This document shows positions 1 through 8,940 of a stretch of DNA of 64,000 nucleotides, in pieces. The stretch is from assembly GCF_001592965.1 (NCBI RefSeq), contig NZ_LRPC01000028.1, positions 1,054,001-1,118,000 on the forward strand. Direction: 5' to 3'. The first letter of the stretch is position 1. Each line of letters starts with the position of its first letter. The translations under genes were made by a program, and so were the position numbers. Below the pieces are notes generated by a model. That model made no database searches and had not been told where the DNA came from. It saw nothing but the letters and a program-made list of their open reading frames with translations. Source of the DNA: Roseivirga spongicola (GTDB taxonomy: Bacteria; Bacteroidota; Bacteroidia; Cytophagales; Cyclobacteriaceae).

Positions 1-2
1 TA

Positions 3-968
3 ATTCGCGTAAATGGTACAGTAGAACCAGAACCTACAGGAACCGCCACTTTATCAGCACCGCTGGGTGGATATTTACTCACGCCAGCTTTATTGCCTGG
101 GCAAAAAGTTAAAAAAGGCGAGGTTTTGGCAGAATTGCAAAACCCTGAATTTATACAGATACAGCGAGATTATTTAGAAAGTAAAGCTCGCTTAACCTAT
201 TTAGAATCAGAATATAAACGCCAGCAAGCATTACGAAGTAACGAAGTGAATGCAGTTAAAACCTTTGAACAGGTTAGTGCTGATTACCAAGCAAAAAAGG
301 CAAAAGTAGAAGGGCTAAGAGCGAGTTTAAACTTGGTAGGAATTAGCGTTGAATCGGTAGATAAAGGAGACATAAGTAGCAAAGCGGTGCTGAGGTCTCC
401 TATTAACGGTCACATCAAAACGAGTAATTTCAATTTAGGAAACTATGTAAATCCGAAAGATGTAGTGTTCGAAATTGTGAATAGAGAAGCATTGCATCTG
501 GTGCTCGATGTTTATGAAAAAGAGATTGCTCGAGTGAAAGAAGGGCAAGCCATTCATTTTGGTGCTAATAGCGAACTAAGATTAAACCGAAAAGCAAGTG
601 TTTTTCTGGTAGGAACCGCAAGTGAAAAAGATAGAGTGGTTCCGGTGCATAGCCATATTGCTAAAAACAACGCAGAAGGATTGTTGCCTGGAATGTATGT
701 GAAAGCCAGGATAGAAACAGATAGCACTCTTGCTTTAACAGCGCCAGAAGAGGCAATTGTTATGTATCAAGGTAATCCCTTTTTGATTTTACAAGAAATC
801 AGCAACAATCAATATGTATTTGAATTAGTGCCAGTTGTGTTGGGTAGTCAGCACGATGGAGAAGTAGCGGTTGGTTTTCCTGGGTTTTCTCATCCAGAAG
901 AAAAGAAATGGGTGTTTAAAAATGCCTATGCCGTGTTATCAGCAAAAATAAATTCAGAAGAAAATTAA
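3..968 (+). CDS. Efflux RND periplasmic adaptor (HlyD/CusB type), 5' end outside window
   Basis: The frame is open from the window edge, so the gene begins upstream; the TTG at position 93 is internal. About 321 codons are visible. Residues near the start (SAPLGGYLLTPALLPGQKVKKGEVL) form the half-lipoyl motif of membrane-fusion proteins, followed by a helical hairpin rich in Lys/Glu/Gln, a second lipoyl half (SPINGHIKTSNFNLGNYV) and beta-barrel segments. Such adaptors link an inner-membrane RND pump to a TolC-like channel. The downstream HupE/UreJ and anchor genes are the usual companions of heavy-metal CzcCBA/CusCBA loci, so metal efflux is the likely role (inference). The pump itself must lie upstream of the window. 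Confidence 0.85.
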   Translation: MRVNGTVEPEPTGTATLSAPLGGYLLTPALLPGQKVKKGEVLAELQNPEFIQIQRDYLESKARLTYLESEYKRQQALRSNEVNAVKTFEQVSADYQAKKAKVEGLRASLNLVGISVESVDKGDISSKAVLRSPINGHIKTSNFNLGNYVNPKDVVFEIVNREALHLVLDVYEKEIARVKEGQAIHFGANSELRLNRKASVFLVGTASEKDRVVPVHSHIAKNNAEGLLPGMYVKARIETDSTLALTAPEEAIVMYQGNPFLILQEISNNQYVFELVPVVLGSQHDGEVAVGFPGFSHPEEKKWVFKNAYAVLSAKINSEEN

Positions 969-984
969 CTTATCTATAAAAATT

Positions 985-1167
985 ATGAAAAAAATAATAA
1001 TTATAACAATAATCAGTATTTCAGCTTTAAGTGCATGTAACAATAAATCTGCAAAAGAAAACAATCCTTCAAAAGAAATAACACCAATTGAAGATAGTAG
1101 CAATATGGGAAGTGAAAGAAAAACAGATAGCCTCAGACAGATTAAAGAACACGGTCATGCACATTAA
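985..1167 (+). CDS. Small lipoprotein with His-rich C-terminus
   Basis: Encodes 60 residues. Residues 1-17 are a hydrophobic signal, with a lipobox LSAC placing the lipidated Cys at 18. The rest is polar and ends in HGHAH. It starts 16 bp after the adaptor gene and its end overlaps the start of the next gene, so it is co-transcribed. The terminal His cluster could bind a metal ion, which fits the metal-efflux context, but this is inference. No family recognised. Confidence 0.65.
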   Translation: MKKIIIITIISISALSACNNKSAKENNPSKEITPIEDSSNMGSERKTDSLRQIKEHGHAH

Positions 1168-1891
1168 TTCACTTAAAAATCAGACGTTGATTAAAGCTGT
1201 TCTTCTTAACAAAAAAACTACCTTATTGGTACTATTAGCATTGCTTTCATTTATTACAAGCAATGCATATGCTCATGGGGTTGATGAAAACACACAGAAC
1301 TTTCTAACAGGAAATAGCGGAGTAGCATTCATTCCGTTTTTATACATCGGTGCTAAGCACATGGTTACTGGCTATGATCATTTACTTTTTTTAGTAGGTG
1401 TAATTTTCTTTTTATATCGGACTAAAGAGATTTTACTCTATGTCAGTATGTTCACAATTGGCCACAGCATCACTCTTTTGGTAGGAGTGATGACCAATAT
1501 GGCCATAAACGCCTACTTAATAGACGCTATAATTGCTATATCCATTATTTACAAAGGTTTTGATAATCTAGGAGGTTTTCAACGGTTTTTTAGCAAACAG
1601 CCTAACACTAAAGCCGCAGTGCTAATTTTTGGTTTGTTTCATGGCTTAGGTCTTGCAAGTAAATTGCAGGAATTTCAATTTGACCGTACAGGTCTGTTAA
1701 CAAATTTAATCGGCTTCAATATTGGTGTAGAGATTGGTCAGTTTCTGGCTCTTGCTTTGGTATTAATCCTAGTGAGCATATGGAGAAAACAAAACAGCTT
1801 TATGCGTTTTGCTACCCTTACTAACACTATTTTAATGTCCGCTGGCTTTCTACTTCTAGGTTTTCAATTAACTGGCTTTTTCATCTCTTAA
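1157..1891 (+). CDS. HupE/UreJ family membrane protein
   Basis: Encodes 244 residues from the ATG at 1157. The longer frame from 1088 would run far into the preceding lipoprotein gene. An N-terminal hydrophobic segment ending in NAYAHG resembles a signal peptide. About six further membrane segments follow, with the family's conserved His/Asp pattern in KHMVTGYDHLLFLVG and the FGLFHGLGLA motif. HupE/UreJ proteins are putative nickel or cobalt permeases; this subtype recurs beside RND metal-efflux genes in Bacteroidota and Proteobacteria. The exact metal cannot be read from the sequence. Confidence 0.8.
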   Translation: MHINSLKNQTLIKAVLLNKKTTLLVLLALLSFITSNAYAHGVDENTQNFLTGNSGVAFIPFLYIGAKHMVTGYDHLLFLVGVIFFLYRTKEILLYVSMFTIGHSITLLVGVMTNMAINAYLIDAIIAISIIYKGFDNLGGFQRFFSKQPNTKAAVLIFGLFHGLGLASKLQEFQFDRTGLLTNLIGFNIGVEIGQFLALALVLILVSIWRKQNSFMRFATLTNTILMSAGFLLLGFQLTGFFIS

Positions 1892-1902
1892 TCTTTAAAA
1901 AA

Positions 1903-2523
1903 ATGCAACAACAAATTTTAAATAAAAAACAATTAATTCGTGCAATTATATTATCAGCAGCAATCGGAGCACTAGTTCTAATTGTTGCTGTTATGCCAGC
2001 TGAATATGGTTTAGACCCTACAGGCGCTGGTAAACTCATAGGATTTGATAAACTATATGTATCTGACAAGAATAGTGAAGACATCGTTTTTTCTACTAAT
2101 AGGGAAACTTTGCCCGTGGTCAAGTTAGAAAAAGTCGGTTCCGGTAAGAACATACCCATTCCAGAGGAAGTAAATCTTCCAGCCCCAGCCGAAAAGCTAC
2201 CTTTCCGAAAAGATGAAATAACTATTTCTATCCCACCGAAAAAAGGTATTGAATACAAATTTGACATGGTAAAACATGGCAAAATAAAGTATGAATGGTT
2301 GACAAATGATGGTTTAGTCTATATTGACTTTCATGGAGAGGTTAAACAGCAAGTTAAGCCTCAACAAACATATTATGAAAGCTATACCTTGGGCTATTCG
2401 AACAATATGGCAGGTAGCCTCTTAGCACCTTTTGAGGGGCCGCATGGATGGTATTTCAGAAATGATACTGACAAAAATGTTGAGGTAACTATACGTTTGG
2501 AGGGAGAATATTCTCTTAAATAA
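1903..2523 (+). CDS. Single-pass membrane-anchored protein of metal-efflux loci
   Basis: Encodes 206 residues. There is one transmembrane segment at about residues 12-31, then VMPAEYGLDPTGAGKLIG, a motif I recall from proteins annotated only as transmembrane anchor protein beside CzcCBA and HupE/UreJ genes. The remainder is a predicted periplasmic beta-rich domain. It follows the HupE/UreJ gene by 11 bp and closes the operon. Biochemical function is unknown. Confidence 0.7.
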   Translation: MQQQILNKKQLIRAIILSAAIGALVLIVAVMPAEYGLDPTGAGKLIGFDKLYVSDKNSEDIVFSTNRETLPVVKLEKVGSGKNIPIPEEVNLPAPAEKLPFRKDEITISIPPKKGIEYKFDMVKHGKIKYEWLTNDGLVYIDFHGEVKQQVKPQQTYYESYTLGYSNNMAGSLLAPFEGPHGWYFRNDTDKNVEVTIRLEGEYSLK

Positions 2524-2750
2524 ACTATATAGTTGGTAAAAAGTCCCGAGGTAGGAAGCTGCATTATGTAAAAAACAGTATTTTTTTCTACCCGGGCACA
2601 ACTAGTAATATCTATTATAATCTCGACTACCTAAAAAAATGGCTTCTGCACAATCCCCTCCTATCAAACCCCAAGGTTAAATTCATTATTTTTTCTAATC
2701 TTCTAGTTGGAAGAAATTCCTGTCAAAAATGATTGTATTTTAGAAAAATA

Positions 2751-3602
2751 ATGAAACCAATCTTAACCTTTAGCCTTCTAGTTTTAACCATATCCTTTAG
2801 CTATACTCAAACAAATAACCGTTCAGCTCAACAAAAGGAAATTATATCAAAACTATCCGGACACAGCCCAATAACTAAAAACACACTTTTAAAGGATAGA
2901 CACTCTAATAGAGCAAGGAAAGTTAGTGCTGAATACCTCAAATATAAAATATCATTTTTCTGTGATAAATCCGAGATAATAAATTATAAAAAAAGGGCTC
3001 GTAACGTTACGGGTTCAATAATGGCTACTTCCAAAACAAATCAGTGGATAATAATCGGGGCTCATTTCGACTCTGTAAAAAATAGCCCGGGAGCCAATGA
3101 CAATGCTACTGGAGTAGCTTTAGTCTATGCTGTAGCAGAATATATTTCTACTTTAGAAGTTAGGAAATACAATCTACAGATTGTATTCTTTGATCAAGAA
3201 GAAAGAAGATTTAAAGGCAGCAAGGCCTATGCAAAACAGCTTCTAGAAAATAAGGTGAATGTAGTTTCTGTTCACACCATCGACCAATTAGGTTGGGATG
3301 AAGATGGCGACAGAGGTATAGAATTAGAAGTTCCGACAGACCAAATAAGAGACCAATATTCAAAAGTGGCTGGTGAATACAATTATACCTTCCCCATCCA
3401 GATTTCGGATGTAACCTCCACCGATCATAGGTCATTCAGACAATTAGGATTTGCGGCAACAGGTATTACCGAAGAGTATAAAAATGGTGACACCACTCCG
3501 CACTATCATCGTTCTACCGACACTTATGAAACCGTAAATTTTGCCTATCTCACCACCATTACTGAATATGTTCAGAAGGTTTTTGAAGATATGATGAAGT
3601 AA
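2751..3602 (+). CDS. M28 family zinc metallopeptidase, exported
   Basis: Encodes 283 residues from the ATG at 2751; the earlier TTG at 2733 would add six residues before an otherwise normal signal peptide (MKPILTFSLLVLTISFSYTQ). The M28 co-catalytic zinc set is complete: His105 and Asp107 in GAHFDSV, Asp117 in GANDNATG, Glu150/Glu151 in DQEE, Asp178, and His226 in STDHRSF. The family includes aminopeptidases acting on peptides outside the cytoplasm. The gene stands alone, with its own terminator downstream. Confidence 0.88.
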   Translation: MKPILTFSLLVLTISFSYTQTNNRSAQQKEIISKLSGHSPITKNTLLKDRHSNRARKVSAEYLKYKISFFCDKSEIINYKKRARNVTGSIMATSKTNQWIIIGAHFDSVKNSPGANDNATGVALVYAVAEYISTLEVRKYNLQIVFFDQEERRFKGSKAYAKQLLENKVNVVSVHTIDQLGWDEDGDRGIELEVPTDQIRDQYSKVAGEYNYTFPIQISDVTSTDHRSFRQLGFAATGITEEYKNGDTTPHYHRSTDTYETVNFAYLTTITEYVQKVFEDMMK

Positions 3603-3653
3603 AGAAGCATTAGCTAACTGCCTTTCTCGCAATCGTTCGAATGGCACTAAACA

Positions 3654-3690
3654 AAACTAGCTCATAGTTTAAACCATGGGCTAGTTTCAA
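3654..3690 (+). terminator. Intrinsic terminator-like hairpin after M28 peptidase gene
   Basis: Inverted repeat AAACTAGC / GCTAGTTT (8 bp, plus inner CAT/ATG pairing) followed by a short T-rich run. It lies about 50 bp after the peptidase stop and before the convergent phosphatase-fold gene. Confidence 0.55.
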
Positions 3691-3705
3691 TATCGCTTAT
3701 TATCG

Positions 3706-3721
3706 AACCGTTTAAACGGTT
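3706..3721. repeat. Perfect 16-bp palindrome between convergent genes
   Basis: AACCGTTTAAACGGTT is perfectly self-complementary and sits just beyond the stop codon of the minus-strand gene. It may be the stem of a terminator for that gene or a protein-binding site; nothing else distinguishes the two. Confidence 0.4.
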
Positions 3722-3726
3722 TGCAA

Positions 3727-4641
3727 TTAGTTAGTAGACAATTTCAACAATACAGGTCTATGATCTGAAACCGCATCTGCATAGTTGGTTAAACACTCTT
3801 CAAGCTTTAACACTTGGGTTGAAACGTTGTTATCGAACAACTCATTCGAGATCACAATTTGATCGATCATACTCGGCCAAGAAGGGAAAGACCAACCTGA
3901 AGATGGGCCTTCAGCAATCTCCATGGTAGTAAATAAGAAGTTGTCAGAATCGTCAATGAAGTTTTTAAACACATTATCACTTCCTCTATCCGTAATTTCA
4001 TCATTGAAATCGCCTAGGAAAATCACATTGCTTGTAGCAAGGTTCTGATCTATATATTCTTTAACCAGCTCAGAAGCTCTTTCTCTTCTATCTTCCGAAC
4101 CACTACAGCACTTCATATGGACGTTAATTAAATCTACCACCATGCCACTGCTGTGTTGAATTTGCATATACAAAGGTCTTCTCACAGAAGTAAAGGCAGT
4201 GTTGTAGTCAGAATTGTTAAGGTCGCCATATAGGTTAGTAGGTTGCTGGGTAACAGTAATTTCACTGTCCTTATATAGATAAGCTAATCTCTGCGAGCTT
4301 CCACTAATATGCTCTACATGACCAGACCATCCATCTAAGGCATCTACTAACACATCAAAATCATCCAATGACTTAATTTCCTGAAGAGCGATAACATCTG
4401 CATCAAAGTCTTCAATAATCTCTTCCACTTTTTCTGCAGTACCAGATAAGACAGGGAAGTTCTCAATATTCCAAGTAACTACTTCCAGTGTCTCGTTCGA
4501 AACATTAACCAAGCAGTTTTCATAGGTGCTAGGTTCTGGAGTATCATCATCGTCATCAGGGGTTGGTGTTGTATCTCCATCCCCACCACAGGCCATTACT
4601 GCCCACAACATCAATCCAAATAGCCAATATCTTTTTTGCAT
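3727..4641 (-). CDS. Endonuclease/exonuclease/phosphatase-fold lipoprotein
   Basis: Encodes 304 residues. A signal peptide with lipobox VMAC (Cys18) is followed by an acidic Thr/Pro/Asp linker (residues 20-37), then an EEP domain. Family motifs are present: WNIENFP, LQEI (metal-binding Glu), NVHMK, GDFND and the C-terminal SDHRPV with the catalytic Asp-His. Surface-anchored members can act as nucleases or phosphodiesterases on external substrates; the substrate here is unknown. A second EEP lipoprotein lies at 10880-11722, but the two are only distantly alike. Confidence 0.82.
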   Translation of the reverse strand: MQKRYWLFGLMLWAVMACGGDGDTTPTPDDDDDTPEPSTYENCLVNVSNETLEVVTWNIENFPVLSGTAEKVEEIIEDFDADVIALQEIKSLDDFDVLVDALDGWSGHVEHISGSSQRLAYLYKDSEITVTQQPTNLYGDLNNSDYNTAFTSVRRPLYMQIQHSSGMVVDLINVHMKCCSGSEDRRERASELVKEYIDQNLATSNVIFLGDFNDEITDRGSDNVFKNFIDDSDNFLFTTMEIAEGPSSGWSFPSWPSMIDQIVISNELFDNNVSTQVLKLEECLTNYADAVSDHRPVLLKLSTN

Positions 4642-4701
4642 GCTGCAAAGTTAAAACCGACAAGCCTGTATGACCAGCGTTTTATTTGATTTTAACATGA
4701 A

Positions 4702-5988
4702 CTAAATGTTAACTCTTCTTTCCTTTTGAATTTGAAAAACGGTGAAAGTAACAACAGCTATTGAAAGGGTTACGATGATCCACTGGTTGACACCTGTAAA
4801 GCTAAAGTCAATTCCGACAATGGCATGAAACGCCTTTGAAACATTAATAAGCCCTAAAATTGAGGTTGCAAATAGGGTAACCATCATGGCTAAATTTAAC
4901 CACATTCCATTCTTATGAGATAAAAGTAGTTTGCTGTTGCAAAGAATACAAAGCGCAAAAGTAAGTACTGGTAGAATAAGGCCGTTAGCGGCCTGAGCTG
5001 CAATAATTACAGGAATTGGCTTAATCCCCGAAACTCCAAAGCCAAAACCTATGAGGATAATAGCCATCCAAAACCTTCTAAATTTAAGCGACTGATCTGA
5101 CCATGAATTACCTTTTGGGTGAACACTTCGAATAGTTAAAGCTCCAGCCAAAGCAGCAGTTATGGTAGATGTAAAACCTGCCCCAAAAAGACCAAAAGCA
5201 AAAGCATAACCCATTACTTTACCATGGTCGGATATGAGTTGATTGAAGAGGTTTTCAAATGAAAACTGACCATTTACACTTGTTCCTACAACCACAACAG
5301 CCATTGAGATAAATCCACCAAGAAGAATGGAAAAAATCAATCCAGACCTTACAGACTTGAGTTCTTTTCCTTCGGCCAGACCTGAACCTAAGAAGATATT
5401 GTAAGGTACGATTGTAGTTCCTATTAATCCTAAAACTATTAAGGTTGAACCTTCTGGTAATTGCGGTACAAACAGGCCTGTTAGCAATTCGTTCCACTTA
5501 ACATCTACATTGAATGCAGCATAGAACAACCCGAGCCCCATTATGGCTACCAACGCACCTAGAATTTGAGGGACTGATTTAGTCTTTTCAAAATATAGAA
5601 GTAGAAATGAGACACCCGCGATTATGGCTGTAAAAACCCATTGAGGAATCCCAAAGTTGAGCAATGCTAGCCCCGATATTGCTCCTAGAATATTCCCAGC
5701 TTCGTAAGCAAGGCAACCGAGAAAAATGGAAATACCTATGAACCAAACAAAGGAAGAATTAGAAAACCTATCCTTAATAGCTTGTCCTAAGCTTTTTCCT
5801 GAAACAATAGTGATTCTGGCAGAAGCTTCTTGCACTACAATGCAGGCCAAGGTCGAAAATAAAAGCGCCCAAAGAAGCTGAAGCTGATAGTTAGCTCCGG
5901 CAGAAGCAGCTGTGGTCACCGTTCCTGGACCAATAAAAGCCGCAGCGATGACCAGCCAAAAAATGTAATTCCAGAATTTCGACTTCAT
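4702..5988 (-). CDS. NRAMP-family membrane protein with atypical metal-site residues
   Basis: Encodes 428 residues with about 11 membrane segments. Overall layout matches NRAMP/MntH transporters. The TM1 site, normally DPGN, reads GPGT (residues 20-23), and the TM6 site, normally MPH, reads VPY (194-196). The Asp, Asn, Met and His that bind Mn/Fe in canonical members are therefore all replaced. It could move a different substrate or be a diverged subfamily; naming it a Mn2+ transporter would not be supported. Single gene; the start ATG is at 5986-5988. Confidence 0.75.
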   Translation of the reverse strand: MKSKFWNYIFWLVIAAAFIGPGTVTTAASAGANYQLQLLWALLFSTLACIVVQEASARITIVSGKSLGQAIKDRFSNSSFVWFIGISIFLGCLAYEAGNILGAISGLALLNFGIPQWVFTAIIAGVSFLLLYFEKTKSVPQILGALVAIMGLGLFYAAFNVDVKWNELLTGLFVPQLPEGSTLIVLGLIGTTIVPYNIFLGSGLAEGKELKSVRSGLIFSILLGGFISMAVVVVGTSVNGQFSFENLFNQLISDHGKVMGYAFAFGLFGAGFTSTITAALAGALTIRSVHPKGNSWSDQSLKFRRFWMAIILIGFGFGVSGIKPIPVIIAAQAANGLILPVLTFALCILCNSKLLLSHKNGMWLNLAMMVTLFATSILGLINVSKAFHAIVGIDFSFTGVNQWIIVTLSIAVVTFTVFQIQKERRVNI

Positions 5989-6302
5989 CGTGGAAGATAG
6001 TAATTCTGAATAAAAACAGACAGCCGGAATCGGTGTCCTAACCGATTCATATGGTTAATCCTGGTGAGGACACCATGATTGGCTCTAAACCAAAACTGTT
6101 GATGCATAGAAAGACTGACAGCTTTAATGAACACTAGATCCTTCGCTGTACTTAGGATGAAAAAATAGGTAAATACCAACCGCTGGTCATTGGAAAGACC
6201 TTTGACAAACTTAAGCCTGAGACATCTCAGGAGCATTGACCTATGAATAAGCACGAAAAGAAGTTTGTCAAAGGTAGTTGGTGATAAAACGCGGCTTGTA
6301 AA
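5989..6302. other. Intergenic stretch without supported gene
   Basis: 314 bp upstream of the NRAMP-like gene. An 89-codon minus-strand frame spans it but has Arg/His/Phe-rich composition, no domain and no recognisable start region. I see no RNA gene or strong hairpin. It presumably holds the NRAMP promoter and the 3' end of the oxygenase transcript. Confidence 0.5.
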
Positions 6303-6932
6303 TTAGCCTAACAAAAACCCGAGTTCTGCAGGTTTTTTCAGCAACCAGCCGGTTAAGCTATACCTCCCTACATTGGTTTTTAGCACTTCGTGTGGAAGCA
6401 CATCGCTTTTAAAGAGCACAATACGCTTAGCAATCGGCTCAACCAACCTCTCTTCATCGTCTAAATAAAGCTTCAGTTCTCCTCCATCACCTTTTTTCCA
6501 GCCTTCATTCAGGTAAATGATCATAGAAATAAGGCGGTTACTCCGATCCTTAAACTGATCTACATGTTTCTCATAGAAAGTACCCACAGGGTAATAAGCC
6601 AAGTGCGACTCAAAATCGGCAATACCTAAGTAGCAATAGCGGTTGAGCTTGGCTATTAAATCTCTGATGATTTCGAAAACGGGCGATAAATGAGTGTCCA
6701 CATTAGAATCCAACCAGTAAACATGATCTCCCCTTCTACTCTTATCTAAATGATGGTCAGACAAAGCCCCGATTCCTGCCGGATCGAACTCATCATGCCC
6801 CAATTTGCTAAGGAAAAAGCGCCTTAAATCGGCATAAATCTCATCATTGAGAAAATTATCAATGACTAGGTAGTCATCTTTGGCAAGTGCATCAACCCAG
6901 TCAATCCACTGCTCTTCGGCAATACATTCCAA
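6303..6932 (-). CDS. 2OG-Fe(II) oxygenase, SM-20/prolyl-hydroxylase-like
   Basis: The double-stranded beta-helix motif is present: HVDQFKDRSNRLIS gives the His-x-Asp iron ligands, SDVLPHEV the distal His, and GRYSLTGWLL the Arg that binds 2-oxoglutarate. Family members hydroxylate amino-acid side chains or small molecules using O2 and 2-oxoglutarate. There is no in-frame ATG near the 5' end. The frame extends to a TTG at 7013; the TTG at 6932 is preferred because it gives about 209 residues, the usual length, and a start just before the conserved DDYLVIDNFL segment. The start is uncertain. Confidence 0.72.
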   Translation of the reverse strand: MECIAEEQWIDWVDALAKDDYLVIDNFLNDEIYADLRRFFLSKLGHDEFDPAGIGALSDHHLDKSRRGDHVYWLDSNVDTHLSPVFEIIRDLIAKLNRYCYLGIADFESHLAYYPVGTFYEKHVDQFKDRSNRLISMIIYLNEGWKKGDGGELKLYLDDEERLVEPIAKRIVLFKSDVLPHEVLKTNVGRYSLTGWLLKKPAELGFLLG

Positions 6933-7106
6933 CAGTTCTACAACCGCATATAAAGTGCTGCAAAAGTGGTAAGAAGTTTTGAGATATTGTTCTATCAAAA
7001 TGTGAAATTTCAACGTTCTTAGTTTACTTGAATTTCAATTCTTCAATAGGCTTAAAGCAGTAATAACATCGATTTAAAAGTTGATCCTGAGAATTTTCCA
7101 GTATCG

Positions 7107-7180
7107 ACCCCTGCCCTAAAGGGTGAAAAATTTCAGGGTATACCCTCTAGGAAATAAGAGGGTTTCCTAAAGACTTTTTA
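7107..7180. repeat. REP-like palindromic intergenic element
   Basis: Contains GCCCTAAAGGGTGA followed by a second small palindrome (ACCCTC...GAGGGT around CTAGGAAATA). A similar two-part pattern with an identical GCCCTAAAGGGTGA core occurs at about 51690-51770. The arrangement of paired short palindromes is like bacterial REP/BIME elements. It occupies the gap before the ligase gene. Confidence 0.5.
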
Positions 7181-7247
7181 AACCATTGCTTCAGTTTTTG
7201 TAATTGAGATTCTAGAATCACTTATTATTGAGTTTTATTTTAATTAC

Positions 7248-8318
7248 ATGTCGAAACTGAACCTCGCCATCATTTTTGGCGGCAAATCTACAGAGCACGA
7301 AATCTCTATACTTTCAGCGAAAAGTATTCTTAAACACTTAGATAGAAGTGCCTTCAACCTAAGCGTCATTAAAATCGATACTGCCGGCCATTGGTGGTTA
7401 ATAGATGAAAGTAATCTTGATGAAGATGCTGCTGGTGAACCTGTCACTTTAGTTCCTGGCAGCCCGAAAGCTCAGCTCATTTCTCTTAAAAATGGTTCAG
7501 TCGTTGAGACGTTAGATGTGGCCTTCCCTGTGCTTCATGGTGTTTTTGGTGAGGATGGAACTATTCAAGGCTACTTTAAAATGGTAGACCTGGCCTTTGT
7601 GGGTTGTGATGTATTGGCTGCTTCTAGTTGTATGGATAAAGATGTGACCAAACGACTGTTGAGAGATGCGGGTATCAACATAGCTCCTTATCTTATGGCT
7701 ACAGACAATCGCATTCCTTCTTTCGAACAAGTAGAAAGTGAACTCTCAATACCAGTTTTCATAAAGCCAGCTAATTTAGGCTCTTCTGTGGGTGTCTATA
7801 AGGTAAAGACCAAAGCAGAGTATGATGAGAAAATAAAAATGGCGCTCACCTATGATCACAAAGTTCTAATAGAACAATTAATCGTAGGCAAAGAAGTTGA
7901 ATGCTCTGTACTGGGAAATGAAGAACCGAAAGCCTCTCTTCCAGGTGAAATTGTAACCAACACCGACTTTTATGATTTCGAGTCTAAGTATGTTGATTCT
8001 AATGCTTCAAAAACCCAAATACCTGCTTCTATTACCGAAGAGCAAATCAGCGAGGTAAGGTCTGTTGCTGTAAAAGCTTACCAAACCATGGGCTGTCAAG
8101 GCCTAGCCAGAGTTGACTTTTTTGTAACTGTAGATGGAGAAATTCTGATCAACGAAATCAATACACTTCCTGGTTTCACAAACATCAGTATGTATCCGAA
8201 AATGTGGGAAGCCACTGGTATAGGATACTCAGAACTCTTGAGTTTACTCATTGAATTGGCTATTAACAAGCATAAGAGCGATGCCTCTTTAAACGTGAAA
8301 GCAAGAGAAGTAAAATGA
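7248..8318 (+). CDS. ddl: D-alanine--D-alanine ligase
   Basis: Encodes 356 residues. The N-terminal domain starts IIFGGKSTEHEISILSA, as in Ddl. The ATP-grasp core shows CMDKDVTKRLL, FIKPANLGSSVGV and the C-terminal metal and substrate motif INEINTLPGFTNISMYPKMW with the Asn/Glu metal ligands. It joins two D-Ala in the cytoplasm for the peptidoglycan pentapeptide. The full family length is present. The downstream acetyltransferase overlaps its stop codon (ATGA). Confidence 0.95.
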   Translation: MSKLNLAIIFGGKSTEHEISILSAKSILKHLDRSAFNLSVIKIDTAGHWWLIDESNLDEDAAGEPVTLVPGSPKAQLISLKNGSVVETLDVAFPVLHGVFGEDGTIQGYFKMVDLAFVGCDVLAASSCMDKDVTKRLLRDAGINIAPYLMATDNRIPSFEQVESELSIPVFIKPANLGSSVGVYKVKTKAEYDEKIKMALTYDHKVLIEQLIVGKEVECSVLGNEEPKASLPGEIVTNTDFYDFESKYVDSNASKTQIPASITEEQISEVRSVAVKAYQTMGCQGLARVDFFVTVDGEILINEINTLPGFTNISMYPKMWEATGIGYSELLSLLIELAINKHKSDASLNVKAREVK

Positions 8319-8863
8319 ATTATGCCGTAGTTTCCATACCTGTTAATTTAGTAGAAACAAGTGCCATAGAAGAGGTCAATGTACTGACTGACCTTACTTG
8401 GCCCGATACAAAACCAAAGGGATTTACCAAGGCTAGTAGAATTGAGGATTTCATTAAGAGAAACCCCAACAAAACTTGTCATTTCATATATGAAGCAGAA
8501 AGCTTAATTGGCTATGCAGAATCCTTTCCAAGGGAAATAAAGGTAGACAACCAGAGGATAACTGTAATGGGTCTTGGAGCTGTTTGTGTTCACCCCCAAA
8601 GAAAAGGACAGGGTTTAGGAGCCTTGCTAGTTCAAGCTGCTTTTAAAAGAATAGATAGTGGCGAGTTCGCTGTTGGCCTATTTCAAACTGGAGTTCCTGG
8701 TTTCTATGAGAAGCTAAACTGTCGTTCCATAGAGAACAAAATCATCAATTCGCTCAGCGACACTCCAAATGCCAATCCTTTTTGGGATCCTTATGTTATG
8801 ATTTACCCGAGGCAATTCATTGGTTTTCAGTCAGAAATAGATCTTTTAGGGGCTGGTTATTAA
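8315..8863 (+). CDS. GNAT family N-acetyltransferase
   Basis: Encodes 182 residues starting at the ATG that overlaps the ddl stop by 4 bp, so translation is probably coupled. The acetyl-CoA signature is visible as GAVCVHPQRKGQGLGALLVQ, followed by the C-terminal FYEKLNCR segment. Substrate unknown. Coupling to ddl suggests, but does not show, a cell-wall or antibiotic-related role. Confidence 0.8.
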   Translation: MNYAVVSIPVNLVETSAIEEVNVLTDLTWPDTKPKGFTKASRIEDFIKRNPNKTCHFIYEAESLIGYAESFPREIKVDNQRITVMGLGAVCVHPQRKGQGLGALLVQAAFKRIDSGEFAVGLFQTGVPGFYEKLNCRSIENKIINSLSDTPNANPFWDPYVMIYPRQFIGFQSEIDLLGAGY

Positions 8864-8940
8864 AAATTTAAACAGAATTTATTTCCGACTAGTTGATTTT
8901 TTCAGAAGAAGATTGAAATTGCCTTCAAAATCTAACTGCT

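Noticed and set aside
1088-1156. Longer start of the HupE/UreJ gene
   Set aside because: It would overlap the lipoprotein gene by about 80 bp in another frame and adds a non-hydrophobic extension before the signal segment.
5985-6254. 89-codon minus-strand frame upstream of the NRAMP-like gene
   Set aside because: No domain, odd composition, overlaps the real gene's start; more likely leader or spacer sequence.
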